A stretch of 64,000 nucleotides of DNA from RUG11247 sp045649485 (GCA_045649485.1 JAZRPZ010000048.1:15714-79713), one strand, 5' to 3'; positions 43,084 through 52,104 are shown, counted from the stretch's first letter. Translations and numbers: made by a program. Notes: generated by a model not told the origin, from the sequence alone.

Positions 43084-43826
43084 TAACTGTGCGCAGCATA
43101 GAATTCGGCTATGGCCGTTCACCGCTGTTTGATTCCACATCCTGCACCATGGGAAACGGGCGTATCACCGCCCTGCTCGGTCCTAACGGCTCGGGAAAAT
43201 CCACTCTGCTGCGGCTCTGCGCAGGGCTTCTCACTCCCCGCAAAGGCGAGATTTCTCTGGATAACACATCCATCTCATCGTTATCGCCGCGGCAACTGGC
43301 CAGACAGCTTTCATTCCTGCCTCAGTCACGTCCTGTTCCGGCCATTACCGTAGCTTCACTCGTTGCCAACGGAAGATTCCCCTACCGCGGCATATCGGGC
43401 CGACTGAGCAGCGAAGACAAGCACGCCGTCGAACAAGCGCTGGTGCTTACGGGACTTGCCGATAAGGCCGGGCGTGAACTGCGCACACTGTCGGGAGGCG
43501 AACGCCAGAAAGCCTATCTGGCAATGCTGATCGCCCAGAATACACCGCACCTGCTGCTTGACGAACCCACCACATATCTCGATATAAACCACCGCATAGA
43601 ACTTATGGAGCTTATGCATGCCCTGCGCGATGCCGGCAAATGCATAGTAACGGTGCTGCACGATATTGACCTTGCCATGGAATACTGCGATGATGCAATA
43701 ATCCTCATGAATGGCAGCATAATCCACGAAGGTGCTGCCGACCGGATATGCAGCACGGACGCGCTGCAGCGCGCCTATTCTGTAGAGCCCATAATGAACG
43801 CGGGTCTCAGATTCAGAAAGATATAA
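43080..43826 (+). CDS. ABC transporter ATP-binding protein, iron-complex type
   Basis: 248 residues from ATG 43080 (AAGGAGG 8 nt upstream). Walker A LLGPNGSGKSTLL near residue 33, Q-loop in FLPQSRP near 80, signature LSGGERQ near 140, Walker B LLLDEPTTYLD near 158 and the switch His in VLHDIDLA near 198. It powers the FecCD-type permease. Last gene of the four-gene unit. Confidence 0.93.
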   Translation: MITVRSIEFGYGRSPLFDSTSCTMGNGRITALLGPNGSGKSTLLRLCAGLLTPRKGEISLDNTSISSLSPRQLARQLSFLPQSRPVPAITVASLVANGRFPYRGISGRLSSEDKHAVEQALVLTGLADKAGRELRTLSGGERQKAYLAMLIAQNTPHLLLDEPTTYLDINHRIELMELMHALRDAGKCIVTVLHDIDLAMEYCDDAIILMNGSIIHEGAADRICSTDALQRAYSVEPIMNAGLRFRKI

Positions 43827-43860
43827 AAATGCCCGGAGCCTTTTGAAAGGTTCCGGGCAT
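43822..43860 (-). terminator. Terminator of the LCP gene
   Basis: Stem ATGCCCGGAGCCTTT / AAAGGTTCCGGGCAT (43829-43860). The T-run TTTTTATAT follows on the minus strand. The ABC operon on the plus strand ends at the same hairpin without a clear T-run. Confidence 0.8.
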
Positions 43861-43865
43861 TGATA

Positions 43866-45089
43866 TTACTTGCCGTAAATGAAGTTGTGAACTGCCTCTG
43901 CATTGGCCTCCCAATCGGTATCATACAGCATGGACTCGCCGTCACGGGTCTCAAGCACGTATGTGCCGTTTTCAGGAATTCGCATCTGACCAACCTGCAG
44001 GTCATTGCTTACAACAACTATGGCAACGCTGATGATATCATCAATGGTCATGTTGGTGGTAACATAGCCGCCGAGGGTCATAGCCAGCGACATTACCTGC
44101 TGGGGAGAGCATTCACGCAGCTTGCCGAGCAGGGCAACAAGCACCTTGCGCTGGCGTTCGGTACGCGCGGAGTCACTGTCAATTTTACGGATACGTGCAT
44201 ATGCCAGTACCTGAGGACCGTTCAGATGTACGTTTTCGCCGTACTCTTCAAGATAAGTATGGGTAGCATATACTTCTTCCTCGGTCATGCCGGAATCGTA
44301 TGCTACTCTTGCCTGCCTGCGGAGGTTGGTGTTTATCTCCTGCATTTCAGCCATGGATACATCGATATCGATGCCGCCCAGATTATCGGCAATAATAGAG
44401 AAGGAAGTGAAATCGACCATTACATAATACTGTATGTTCAGGCCAAGCTTCTCGTTCAGGAAGCTCATCAGATATTCGGGGCCGCCTACATAGCAGGCAA
44501 CGTTGCAGCGGTAAAGGCCGCTCTGTTCGCCAAGTTCATTCATATCCATTGCGGTATCACGCATCAGGGATGTGAGCTTTACTTCGCCGGTAGACTTGTT
44601 TATGGAGCAGATCATCATGGTATCCGTACGGAAAGGCTCGTTGGGCACACGCTGATCGCTGCCCAGCAGCAGTACGTTGATCCACTGATCATCCAGGTTG
44701 GGATTTATATGCAGATCGCTGACCTGGACCTGCTGACCGGTAGAAAGCGCAGGCGCGTGGAGTGCATCGGTCTCGCCCGCATCATCGGTCAGCACATTGC
44801 CCTGTTCCTGATTGGTCTCATTATTCTGAGGCACTGCGGTGGGCTGTACGTTGACAGAGGGATCGACAGTATTTTTATCTTCTCCGCCGGACATGCCAAC
44901 AACCAGGCCTACGCCTACCGCCAGCAGAGCTATCACTGCAAGAAAGATCACAAAGCGTGCGTTGGAACGCTTTCTTGCGCGCTTGCGGCTGTTATTATTG
45001 GGACGCTGTCCCTGAGGGCGCTGACCCTGCGGACGCTGATTCTGCGGACGCTGTCCGTTACGGGGAGCGCTGTTTCTTCTTTCGCTCAT
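43866..45089 (-). CDS. LytR-CpsA-Psr (LCP) family cell-wall polymer ligase
   Basis: 407 residues. The cytoplasmic N-terminus is basic and low-complexity, with repeated Q-R-P-Q-G units (residues about 12-32). A single membrane helix spans about residues 46-66. The extracellular LCP domain has LLLGSDQR near 142, FRTDTMMICSINKSTGEVKLTSLMRDT near 155-182 (the phosphate-binding Arg/Asp set), FTSFSIIADNLGGIDIDV near 225 and LAYARIRKIDSDSARTERQRKVL near 298. It attaches teichoic-acid-like or other anionic polymers to peptidoglycan. It has its own promoter and terminator. Confidence 0.9.
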   Translation of the reverse strand: MSERRNSAPRNGQRPQNQRPQGQRPQGQRPNNNSRKRARKRSNARFVIFLAVIALLAVGVGLVVGMSGGEDKNTVDPSVNVQPTAVPQNNETNQEQGNVLTDDAGETDALHAPALSTGQQVQVSDLHINPNLDDQWINVLLLGSDQRVPNEPFRTDTMMICSINKSTGEVKLTSLMRDTAMDMNELGEQSGLYRCNVACYVGGPEYLMSFLNEKLGLNIQYYVMVDFTSFSIIADNLGGIDIDVSMAEMQEINTNLRRQARVAYDSGMTEEEVYATHTYLEEYGENVHLNGPQVLAYARIRKIDSDSARTERQRKVLVALLGKLRECSPQQVMSLAMTLGGYVTTNMTIDDIISVAIVVVSNDLQVGQMRIPENGTYVLETRDGESMLYDTDWEANAEAVHNFIYGK

Positions 45090-45121
45090 TAATTTATCCT
45101 CCTGATAAGGGTAATATATAA

Positions 45122-45150
45122 ATTATAGCTCCATGAATATTATAAATCAA
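45122..45150 (-). promoter_or_regulatory. Sigma-A promoter of the LCP gene
   Basis: Minus strand TTGATT (45150-45145), 17-bp spacer, TATAAT (45127-45122). Confidence 0.8.
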
Positions 45151-45176
45151 GTGATATAAATGGGCAAAAATATAAC

Positions 45177-45205
45177 AGCGTATGCCGGAAATACCGACAT
45201 ACGCT
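45177..45205. terminator. Terminator of the TldD/TldE operon
   Basis: Stem AGCGTATG / CATACGCT with inner CGG/CCG. T-rich tails on both strands (ATTTTTG on plus, TATATTTTTG on minus). Confidence 0.7.
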
Positions 45206-45219
45206 ATTTTTGTATTCTT

Positions 45220-46572
45220 TTACTTGCCTGCAACAGACAGCTTGCTTACCCAAACAGAGGGGCTGCCGTAGCATGCGCCGCGGGGCATGCCGAACTTGAG
45301 GTCGGAACCGACTTCAACGACATCCTTCAGCAGCTGATAGTAGTTGCCTGCGATGGTGATCTGCTTTACTGCGCCGCCGATCTTGCCGTCTTCTACCTTG
45401 TAGCCCTTCGCGCCGAGGGAGAAATCGCCGCTGATGGGGTTTGCGCCGGCGTGCATGCCTTCCAGACGGGTGATGATGAGACCATTGCCCATCTTTGCTG
45501 CCAGAGCTTCCAGATCGTTCTCACCGGGCTGGATGTAGAAGTTGGTGGGTGCGATGCCTACAGGTGCGGTGTAGGAAGGACGGGATGCGTTACCGGTGCT
45601 CTTGATGCCCTGCTTGTTTGCGGTTACAAGGTTGTGCAGCAGGGTGGTCAGGGTACCGCCGGAGATAACTTCCTTGCGATAGGTGGGAACGCCCTCACCG
45701 TCGAAAGGAGTGGATGCGGACTTGTCTGCCATGTGGGGATCGTCCACGATGGTAACGCAGTCTGCAGCGATCTTTTCGCCTTCACGGCCCTTCAGCAGGG
45801 ACAGACCCTTCTGGGCATTGTCAGCGGAGAAGATGCCGGAGAAGGTGGCCATAAGGCTGCTCATTGCGTCGTAGCGCATGATGATGCCATATTCGCCGGA
45901 GGGAACGGACTCGGCATACAGATTGGCAACTGCATCTGCAACTGCGTCTGCAATAGCCTTATCGGATTCGGAGGTATCGCCGCCCTTGCAGGAGAAAGTC
46001 TTGAAGGTGCTGGCAACCTTATCGCCTTCACGGGCAACGGGGCCGATGAAGCCGCCCATGCTGTTCCTGCGGCTGGTGACATTGAGACCCAGGGTATTTA
46101 CGATGGTGCGCTCGGAAGAGCCGCTCATAACCTCGGCTGCCTCAAGCTGATCGATACGCTTGTCGGCGGCCAGGGTGCGTACTTCGATATCCTTTGCCAG
46201 AGCGATCTTGGCCGCGGCAGAGATATCGTCGATTGCTGCATCGTAATTGTCGATGGTCACATATTCGCCGGAGCCGTCATGCATGAACTGCACGTCGGTA
46301 TTGTCGATAAGCTCGGCATTGGTGATAACTGCGTTTACCAGCAGTTCGATGGCCTCGTCATCCAGCGCCTGAGTGCTGGCATAACCCATCTTGCCGTTTA
46401 CCAGCGCACGGAAGCCCAGACCGGCCTCGTCGGCGGCGCTGTAATCGATAACTTCGCCCTTGAAAACGTTTACGCTGAAGCTGGAGCCGGTCTCATAGAA
46501 GACTTCACACTGGGTGATGCCCTTTTCGGCTGCGCGGGCGAACAGCTTCTGAATGAAAGTATTCTTATCCAT
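45220..46572 (-). CDS. TldE/PmbA family metalloprotease subunit
   Basis: 450 residues of the TldD/PmbA fold, lacking the HExxxH zinc motif, as expected for the TldE (PmbA) half. Typical segments: ITQCEVFYETGSSFSVNVFKGEVI near residue 18-41, DEAGLGFRALVNGKMGYA near 48, LLHNLVTANKQGIKSTGNASR near 330 and a C-terminal MPRGACYGSPSVWV. With TldD it forms a heterodimer that degrades unfolded or modified peptides. It starts one base after the tldD stop. Confidence 0.9.
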   Translation of the reverse strand: MDKNTFIQKLFARAAEKGITQCEVFYETGSSFSVNVFKGEVIDYSAADEAGLGFRALVNGKMGYASTQALDDEAIELLVNAVITNAELIDNTDVQFMHDGSGEYVTIDNYDAAIDDISAAAKIALAKDIEVRTLAADKRIDQLEAAEVMSGSSERTIVNTLGLNVTSRRNSMGGFIGPVAREGDKVASTFKTFSCKGGDTSESDKAIADAVADAVANLYAESVPSGEYGIIMRYDAMSSLMATFSGIFSADNAQKGLSLLKGREGEKIAADCVTIVDDPHMADKSASTPFDGEGVPTYRKEVISGGTLTTLLHNLVTANKQGIKSTGNASRPSYTAPVGIAPTNFYIQPGENDLEALAAKMGNGLIITRLEGMHAGANPISGDFSLGAKGYKVEDGKIGGAVKQITIAGNYYQLLKDVVEVGSDLKFGMPRGACYGSPSVWVSKLSVAGK

Positions 46573-46573
46573 A

Positions 46574-47956
46574 TTATCTGCCTCCCACGGTGATGTCGGT
46601 TACGCGGATCATGGGCTGACCTACGTTGGTGGGTACGGAACCGGACTGGGAACCGCACATACCCTGTGCCATCCACATCTTGCGGCCAACGCGGTCGATC
46701 TTCATGAGAACGTCTGCGCCGCGGCCGATGAGGGATGCGCCGCGAACGGGGCGATCGATCTTGCCGTCACGGATGAGGTAGCCTTCGTTTACTGCGAAGT
46801 TGAACTCGCCGGTAACGGGATTTACGGAACCGCCGCCCATCTGCTTGCAGTACAGACCGTCGCCGCAGGTGGCGATGATCTCGGCCTCGTCATGGCTGCC
46901 GGGAGCGATGTAGGTATTGCGCATACGGGAAGTAGGCGCGAAGGTGTAGTCCTCACGACGGGCGCTGCCGGTGGGAGCCATGCCCATGCGGCGGCCGTTG
47001 AGACGGTCTACCATGTAGTTCTTCAGGATGCCGTTTTCGATGAGCACCAGCTTGGTAGCGGGAGTGCCTTCGTCGTCAACATTCAGGGAGCCCCAGTCAT
47101 TGGGGATGGTGCCGTCGTCAATAGCGGTTACGACGGGAGAAGCGATCTGCTGGCCCAGCTTGCCGGCGAATTCGGAGTTGCCCAGAGCAACGCCGGTGGC
47201 CTCAAGGGAGTGACCGCAGGCTTCATGGAAGATAACGCCGCCGAAGCCGCCGTCGATAACAACGGGCATACGGCCTGCGGGGCAGGAATCTGCGTGCAGC
47301 ATGGTAACGGCCATCTTTGCGGCCTCGATGCCTGCTGCAGCGGGATCAACAACGGTGTCAAACAGTTCGAAGCCCATCTGACGGCCGGGGTTGGTGGAAC
47401 CTACCTGGTTCTCGGAACCGGAGGCTGCGACCGCAGAGCACATCAGGCGGGTGTAAACACGCCTGTCAGAGAGGCACAGGCCCTCGGAATTGGCGATGGT
47501 GATGGAGGAATCCCAGTCCAGCAGAGTGGAGCGTACCTGACGGATCTCGGGAGATACGGAAGTAGCTGCCAGATGAGCATCACGCAGCACCTTGGAACGG
47601 CGTGCGCCCTCAACATACATGGGCAGTTCCTTTACGGGGTTGATGTTGCCTACAACGCCGCCGCGCAGACGTACATTGAACTGAGCAGCGCCTTCGCCAA
47701 CAGCCTGAGCTGCCTTCTTTGCGCATGCCAGAAGACCGTCGCGTGAGGTATCGTTGGTGTATACATACACACTGCCAAGTCCCTTGTAAACGCGGATACC
47801 TGCGCCGCAGGTACGGCCGGTTACTGCGTTTTCGATCTTGCCGTCGGTCATGGAAAGCGTATCGCGTACGCAATCCTGATAGTAGATTTCGGAAAAGTCA
47901 CCGCCGGTGGCCAGAGCCGCGGACAGCGCCAGTTCCATATCGCTTCGATTGATCAT
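46574..47956 (-). CDS. tldD: TldD family metalloprotease
   Basis: 460 residues. The zinc motif HEACGHSLEA (HExxxH) lies near residue 247, with the preceding GGFGGVIF strand. Conserved NYMVDRLNGRRMGMAPTGSARRE near 313 and GLYCKQMGGGSVNPVTGEFNF near 365 are TldD hallmarks, including the downstream Cys ligand. It is the catalytic half of the TldD/TldE protease, known elsewhere for maturation of peptide microcins and for peptide clean-up. GAGGTG precedes the ATG. The LytTR regulator gene ends 19 nt upstream. Confidence 0.92.
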   Translation of the reverse strand: MINRSDMELALSAALATGGDFSEIYYQDCVRDTLSMTDGKIENAVTGRTCGAGIRVYKGLGSVYVYTNDTSRDGLLACAKKAAQAVGEGAAQFNVRLRGGVVGNINPVKELPMYVEGARRSKVLRDAHLAATSVSPEIRQVRSTLLDWDSSITIANSEGLCLSDRRVYTRLMCSAVAASGSENQVGSTNPGRQMGFELFDTVVDPAAAGIEAAKMAVTMLHADSCPAGRMPVVIDGGFGGVIFHEACGHSLEATGVALGNSEFAGKLGQQIASPVVTAIDDGTIPNDWGSLNVDDEGTPATKLVLIENGILKNYMVDRLNGRRMGMAPTGSARREDYTFAPTSRMRNTYIAPGSHDEAEIIATCGDGLYCKQMGGGSVNPVTGEFNFAVNEGYLIRDGKIDRPVRGASLIGRGADVLMKIDRVGRKMWMAQGMCGSQSGSVPTNVGQPMIRVTDITVGGR

Positions 47957-47975
47957 ACATACACCTCTTCAATCT

Positions 47976-48722
47976 TTATTCATACAATTTCTGAAGGTCC
48001 GCATAACGTTCATGTGTTATGAGGGCGTCAAGCCGCGTTCCCGCAAGCTTTATCACATAAGTCCATCTCCCATAAGGCGAAATGGATTCAATATGAGCAA
48101 GGTTTACTATGTAGGATTTATGACTGCGGAAGAACATATCATCCGGCAATCTTTCATCCAGTTCCGAAAGGGTATCCGTGGTTACGAATTTTTCCTCGTT
48201 GACCGTATATATAACCGTGGAGCGCTCCTCGCGCTGTATCAGCAGTATATCTTCCAGTTTCAGGAAACTGAGCCCGTCTTTGTGCTTCAGCATCAGTCTG
48301 CGGGACGCAGGCTTCATAGAGGTCTGCGGCGCTGGCTTTGCTTCCTCGCGCACGGTGAGCCTTTCCCTGATGAGCGCAAACGTATTCAGCGCGCGCTCTG
48401 CCTTGAAGGGCTTCACGAGATAATCGAAAGCATATACCTCAAAGGCATGCTTCATATATTCCTCATGGGCGGTAGCGAATACTATCACCGTCTTCGGGTC
48501 CTTATCCTGTATATACCGCGCGCACTCTATACCCGTCTTTCCGGGCATCTCCACATCCATAAACACCACATCGGGATGCAGTTCGTCATAGAGCGCGATC
48601 AATTTATCGCCGTCCTCCGCCTCGCCTACGTGTTCGTAGCCTTCAGCCTTTGCGGCAAGCCTTTTCATTATGAGGCGCATTCCCGCGTCATCATCCGCGG
48701 TGAGTAACCTTAGTTTCTTCAA
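47976..48722 (-). CDS. LytTR-type response regulator
   Basis: 248 residues starting with TTG at 48722 (GGAGG 7 nt upstream). Receiver domain 1-120: acidic pair DDD near residue 10, phospho-acceptor Asp in VVFMDVEMPGKTG near 56, Thr in ATAHEE and Lys in YLVKPF near 106. LytTR DNA-binding domain about 145-245 (LEDILLIQREERSTVIYTV, LDERLPDDMFFRSHKSYIVNLAHIESI). It would bind direct repeats upstream of target promoters. No sensor kinase gene is adjacent. It leads the tldD-tldE genes. Confidence 0.9.
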   Translation of the reverse strand: MKKLRLLTADDDAGMRLIMKRLAAKAEGYEHVGEAEDGDKLIALYDELHPDVVFMDVEMPGKTGIECARYIQDKDPKTVIVFATAHEEYMKHAFEVYAFDYLVKPFKAERALNTFALIRERLTVREEAKPAPQTSMKPASRRLMLKHKDGLSFLKLEDILLIQREERSTVIYTVNEEKFVTTDTLSELDERLPDDMFFRSHKSYIVNLAHIESISPYGRWTYVIKLAGTRLDALITHERYADLQKLYE

Positions 48723-48802
48723 TTATTGCCTCCATATTAATTATAACACAAGTGTCAATATAGTTAACAACCTTACGTTTACAAAAATTTCCTGATAATC
48801 CA

Positions 48803-48827
48803 AAGCCCCCTTACGGAAAGGGGGCTT
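48803..48827 (-). terminator. Hairpin 3' of the MFS gene
   Basis: Perfect 8-bp stem AAGCCCCC / GGGGGCTT. T-tract weak (TTTGGATT) on the minus strand. Confidence 0.5.
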
Positions 48828-48833
48828 CGTTTA

Positions 48834-50195
48834 TCATGCGTCTTTCGCGGTCTTCTTATCTATGATGGCAATGCCGATAGTGGCGCCCACCAGCAGTATG
48901 CCGGTAAGCAGCACCAGCGCCTGCTTATTGCCGAAGAGGAATCCGCCGATATTCAGCTGCATCTCCTCGGTAAACAGTACGAAGTACTTGCCCAGCGTTA
49001 CGCCAAGCAGCGCCGCCAGATTGGAAACAGATGAATAGAAGCCGATGAACACCGTCTGATTCTTCTCGGGCATGTTCACATAGGGAATGCCGGTAAAGGC
49101 AAGGTTTATGCCGATGGCGAATACATACGCCAGTATCTGCGAGATGGGATAGATGAACAGCGTGCCCTTGGTAACCAGCGCCAGCAGCACATAGTGGGTA
49201 AGATACACCGCCATGGACAGATACAGAGTCTTGAACCAGCCGTACTTGGTGAGCAGCTTTCTCCAGAAGGGAGTCAGCAAAAGTACGATAGGTATGTTGA
49301 ACATCGAGATGACGGTAATGTAGGAATAGCTTACCTCAACATCGCGCAGCAGATATACCGTGTAATAGGAACCCGGCAGGTTTGCCGCGAAGCACCACAG
49401 GAATACGACCGCAACGGTGAACAGATATTTCTTCTCCTTGAAAGGCACCGTGAACAGGTCTTTTATGGTGAATCTTTCCGAAGAACTTTCGTAGGGATAT
49501 TCCTTTATTTTGAAATAGAGTATCAGTTCGACCACGCAGAGTATTACCGCGAATATTCGCAGCACCGAGAAGCCTATGTACTCCATTCCCTGTGCGGTAA
49601 GCATATCGCACACTTTACTGCCGATAAGGTTGAACAGCGCCACCACAGCGCCTACGGTCATCGTGACCACGCTGAAGAACTGTTGGCGCACATTATTTGG
49701 CAGCGACTGCACGTGCCATATACTGAGGCCGGGAGCGATCAGCGCGTTTATTACGTTTACCAGCAGCACCGATATCGCCACCATGGTCAGCTTGAACTGA
49801 CTGCCCACGGGGAACAGCGGTATCACGCCTATGAACGCCACGTTCAGAAGATACATTATGCCGCGCAGTATTGTCAGCATCACCTTGCGGCGCTTGAACT
49901 GTTCAAGGAACAGGGGCGCTATGAACTGCAGCATATTCGCTGCCGTGCATATCATCGTGATGGTACCGACGAATGCGTCGTCCGCATTCAGCAGCAGCAG
50001 AAAGCCTGTCCAGAACGTACCGCCTACCATGTTGGCGATTACGTTTGACGTGTAGTTACAGGCAAGCAGGCGAGCGCGGTCTGTCGCCATTTCATCGCCT
50101 TTTGCATACCAGCCCTCGGTGAATATTCCGCCGAGGCGTCTCATCAAATGACCCATGTCAATATGTCTGAGCTGGCTGAGATCGAATTTCCTCAT
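48834..50195 (-). CDS. Major facilitator superfamily transporter
   Basis: 453 residues from ATG 50195 (GGAGG 8 nt upstream). The longer frame is excluded by the lack of a site. About twelve membrane helices. The first cytoplasmic stretch (MRKFDLSQLRHIDMGHLMRRLGGIF) is long and basic. Loop 2-3 contains QFKRRKVMLTILRG, a degenerate MFS motif A. The arrangement resembles the peptide/PAT-type or uncharacterised clostridial MFS exporters. Substrate unknown. It is transcribed alone. Confidence 0.78.
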   Translation of the reverse strand: MRKFDLSQLRHIDMGHLMRRLGGIFTEGWYAKGDEMATDRARLLACNYTSNVIANMVGGTFWTGFLLLLNADDAFVGTITMICTAANMLQFIAPLFLEQFKRRKVMLTILRGIMYLLNVAFIGVIPLFPVGSQFKLTMVAISVLLVNVINALIAPGLSIWHVQSLPNNVRQQFFSVVTMTVGAVVALFNLIGSKVCDMLTAQGMEYIGFSVLRIFAVILCVVELILYFKIKEYPYESSSERFTIKDLFTVPFKEKKYLFTVAVVFLWCFAANLPGSYYTVYLLRDVEVSYSYITVISMFNIPIVLLLTPFWRKLLTKYGWFKTLYLSMAVYLTHYVLLALVTKGTLFIYPISQILAYVFAIGINLAFTGIPYVNMPEKNQTVFIGFYSSVSNLAALLGVTLGKYFVLFTEEMQLNIGGFLFGNKQALVLLTGILLVGATIGIAIIDKKTAKDA

Positions 50196-50296
50196 GTACA
50201 AAACCTCCGCAAAATGTACTGCGAATGTTATTAGCATGATACTACAACAGTAAAGCTCCCATGTCAATATGTACTGCAGGATTAACAAAAATAAAG

Positions 50297-50343
50297 TTGC
50301 AGGCACGCTGCCGAAACCATAGTTTACGACGTCGTGCCTGCAA
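50297..50343 (-). terminator. Terminator of the NfeD-FloA cluster
   Basis: Perfect 11-bp stem TTGCAGGCACG / CGTGCCTGCAA (50297-50307, 50333-50343) directly after the stop of the last gene. Followed on the minus strand by CTTTATTTTTG. Confidence 0.8.
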
Positions 50344-50345
50344 TT

Positions 50346-50870
50346 TTATCTGCGCAAGGCTCCTTTCAGTGCAACAGGCCTTCCAAGCACCTCGCTCATG
50401 ACCACTGCCTGCCTGAGCTGCGCGGCATTCACCTTTCCGGGAATTACAGAGCTTTTATGTGCGGCTATACGCTCAAGTTCAATAGCGGCGGATTCCTTCA
50501 CAGGCTTCACTGCAGGCCTCGGCATGGGGATAACCACGGGTTCATGCAGCGGATGATCGCAGTCACCCTCGCCGGAGGGCACGCCTTCGGGCTCATGGGG
50601 CATCACCGGAACAGGTGCCGCGGCGGGCTGTGCTGCGGCCGGAACTATTACCTGGTGGGGAATAACGATACGGGGAGTTTCGTCGTCCTCGTCGGCTTCC
50701 TCCTCCAGTATCTCGTTCAGCTTGTCGATACCCGAAGAGATCTTCTCGCCCACGGCATCCCACGTGGATGCCGGCTTTGACTCTGTCTTCTTCTTATTCT
50801 TCTTGGCTTTCGCAGCGATGCCTATTACAGCGCAGACTATGACCAGCAAGAGTTCAAACATTTCTTCCAA
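50346..50870 (-). CDS. Membrane-anchored protein of unknown function, Pro/Ala-rich
   Basis: 174 residues starting with TTG at 50870 (GGAGG 7 nt upstream). An N-terminal helix (FELLLVIVCAVIGIAA) anchors it. A Lys-rich stop-transfer stretch (KAKKNKKK), an acidic segment (EILEEEADEDDE), a long Pro/Ala/Val-rich linker and a small C-terminal helix follow. The C-terminal stretch AAQLRQAVVMSEVLGRPVALKG resembles short conserved tails of clostridial membrane-adaptor-like proteins. No family named. It is the last gene of a four-gene cluster with nfeD, floA and a 53-residue membrane peptide. Confidence 0.6.
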   Translation of the reverse strand: MEEMFELLLVIVCAVIGIAAKAKKNKKKTESKPASTWDAVGEKISSGIDKLNEILEEEADEDDETPRIVIPHQVIVPAAAQPAAAPVPVMPHEPEGVPSGEGDCDHPLHEPVVIPMPRPAVKPVKESAAIELERIAAHKSSVIPGKVNAAQLRQAVVMSEVLGRPVALKGALRR

Positions 50871-50900
50871 TGGTGTTCCTCCCTTCTTCAGGGATATTGA

Positions 50901-51062
50901 TCAGCCGTCCCGATCATGGGACTCGCCGTCATCCAGCGAATCCCAGTTGAAATCGGGCTTTTTCTCATACCTCGGGGGCTTCATTCTTGAATGCACTCCG
51001 ACCAGGATGTTCAGCAGTACGACAAGGGCAATTATGATCCCGAAACAGAGCCGGTAGTTCAT
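50901..51062 (-). CDS. Small membrane protein (53 aa)
   Basis: A short gene between floA and the 174-residue gene. ATG 51062, TGA 50903-50901. One membrane helix (FGIIIALVVLLNILVGV, residues about 7-23), then a basic stretch (HSRMKPPRYEKK) and an acidic tail (DFNWDSLDDGESHD). A GGGTGGGGTG sequence precedes the ATG as a fair ribosome binding site. The composition (N-in helix, charged tail) and fit between two co-directional genes argue that it is expressed. Unknown function. Confidence 0.6.
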   Translation of the reverse strand: MNYRLCFGIIIALVVLLNILVGVHSRMKPPRYEKKPDFNWDSLDDGESHDRDG

Positions 51063-51091
51063 AATACACCCCACCCGTCACACCCGTCAGC

Positions 51092-52090
51092 TTACTTGGC
51101 AGGCTTGTTTTCGGGCTTTGCGGGCTCGTCCACGCCGGCGATGGAATCGCGCATGCGGGTGTCGGAGATCACGTTCTGCATCTGGTAGTAATCCATTACG
51201 CCCAGCTTGCCGCTGCGCAGAGCCTCGGCCATGGCCAGGGGAACTTCGGCCTCGGCCTGAACGACCTTCGCGCGCTGTTCCTGTACCTGAGCGATCATTT
51301 CCTGCTCGTGGGCAACTGCCATTGCACGGCGCTCTTCGGCCTTGGCCTGAGCGATGCGGCGGTCGGCTTCTGCCTGATCCATCTGCAGCTGTGCGCCTAC
51401 GTTGCGGCCTACGTCAACGTCTGCGATATCGATGGAAAGGATCTCGAATGCAGTACCGGCGTCGAGGCCCTTGTCCAGCACGGTGCGGGAGATCTTATCG
51501 GGATTTTCCAGAACTTCCTTATGGGTCATTGCGGAACCTACGGTGGTAACGATACCTTCGCCTACACGGGCGATGATGGTCTCCTCACCGGCGCCGCCGA
51601 CCAGACGGGAGATGTTGGCGCGCACGGTAACGCGGGCCTTTGCACGCAGTTCGATGCCGTCCTTTGCAATGGCGGCTACAACGGGAGTCTCGATGACCTT
51701 GGGGTTAACGGACATCTTCACGGCTTCCAGCACGTTACGGCCTGCCAGGTCGATAGCACGGGACTGTTCGAACTCGAGGGGGATCTGAGCGGACTGGGCT
51801 GCGATAAGGGAATCCACAACGCGGTCAACGCTGCCGCCGGCCAGCAGGTGGGCTTCCAGTTCGTTCATGTTTACATCAAGACCTGCCTTGGTTGCCTTGA
51901 TCATGGGCAGCACGATCTTGGAGGGATTGATACGGCGGAAACGCATACCTACCAGGGAGAAGATGGAGATCCTTACGCCGGAAGCGGCTGCGGAGATCCA
52001 CAGACCCAGGGGGAAGAAGCTGAAGAACAGGGCCAGCAGGATGATAATGGCTACGATGATGACCATCAATGCGATAATGGTTTCGGGCAT
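51092..52090 (-). CDS. floA: Flotillin-like protein FloA
   Basis: 332 residues. An N-terminal hydrophobic hairpin (residues about 5-50) and then a SPFH/PHB domain and a charged coiled coil (AEADRRIAQAKAEERRAMAVAHEQEMIAQVQEQRAK) are the YqfA/FloA layout. ATKAGLDVNMNELEAHLLAGG near residue 65 and GLDAGTAFEILSIDIADVDVGRNVGA near 208 are family hallmarks. FloA organises membrane microdomains. It is located 14 nt after nfeD, as in Bacillus yqeZ-yqfA. GGAGG precedes the ATG. Confidence 0.95.
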   Translation of the reverse strand: MPETIIALMVIIVAIIILLALFFSFFPLGLWISAAASGVRISIFSLVGMRFRRINPSKIVLPMIKATKAGLDVNMNELEAHLLAGGSVDRVVDSLIAAQSAQIPLEFEQSRAIDLAGRNVLEAVKMSVNPKVIETPVVAAIAKDGIELRAKARVTVRANISRLVGGAGEETIIARVGEGIVTTVGSAMTHKEVLENPDKISRTVLDKGLDAGTAFEILSIDIADVDVGRNVGAQLQMDQAEADRRIAQAKAEERRAMAVAHEQEMIAQVQEQRAKVVQAEAEVPLAMAEALRSGKLGVMDYYQMQNVISDTRMRDSIAGVDEPAKPENKPAK

Positions 52091-52104
52091 TTCGGGTTCC
52101 TCCT

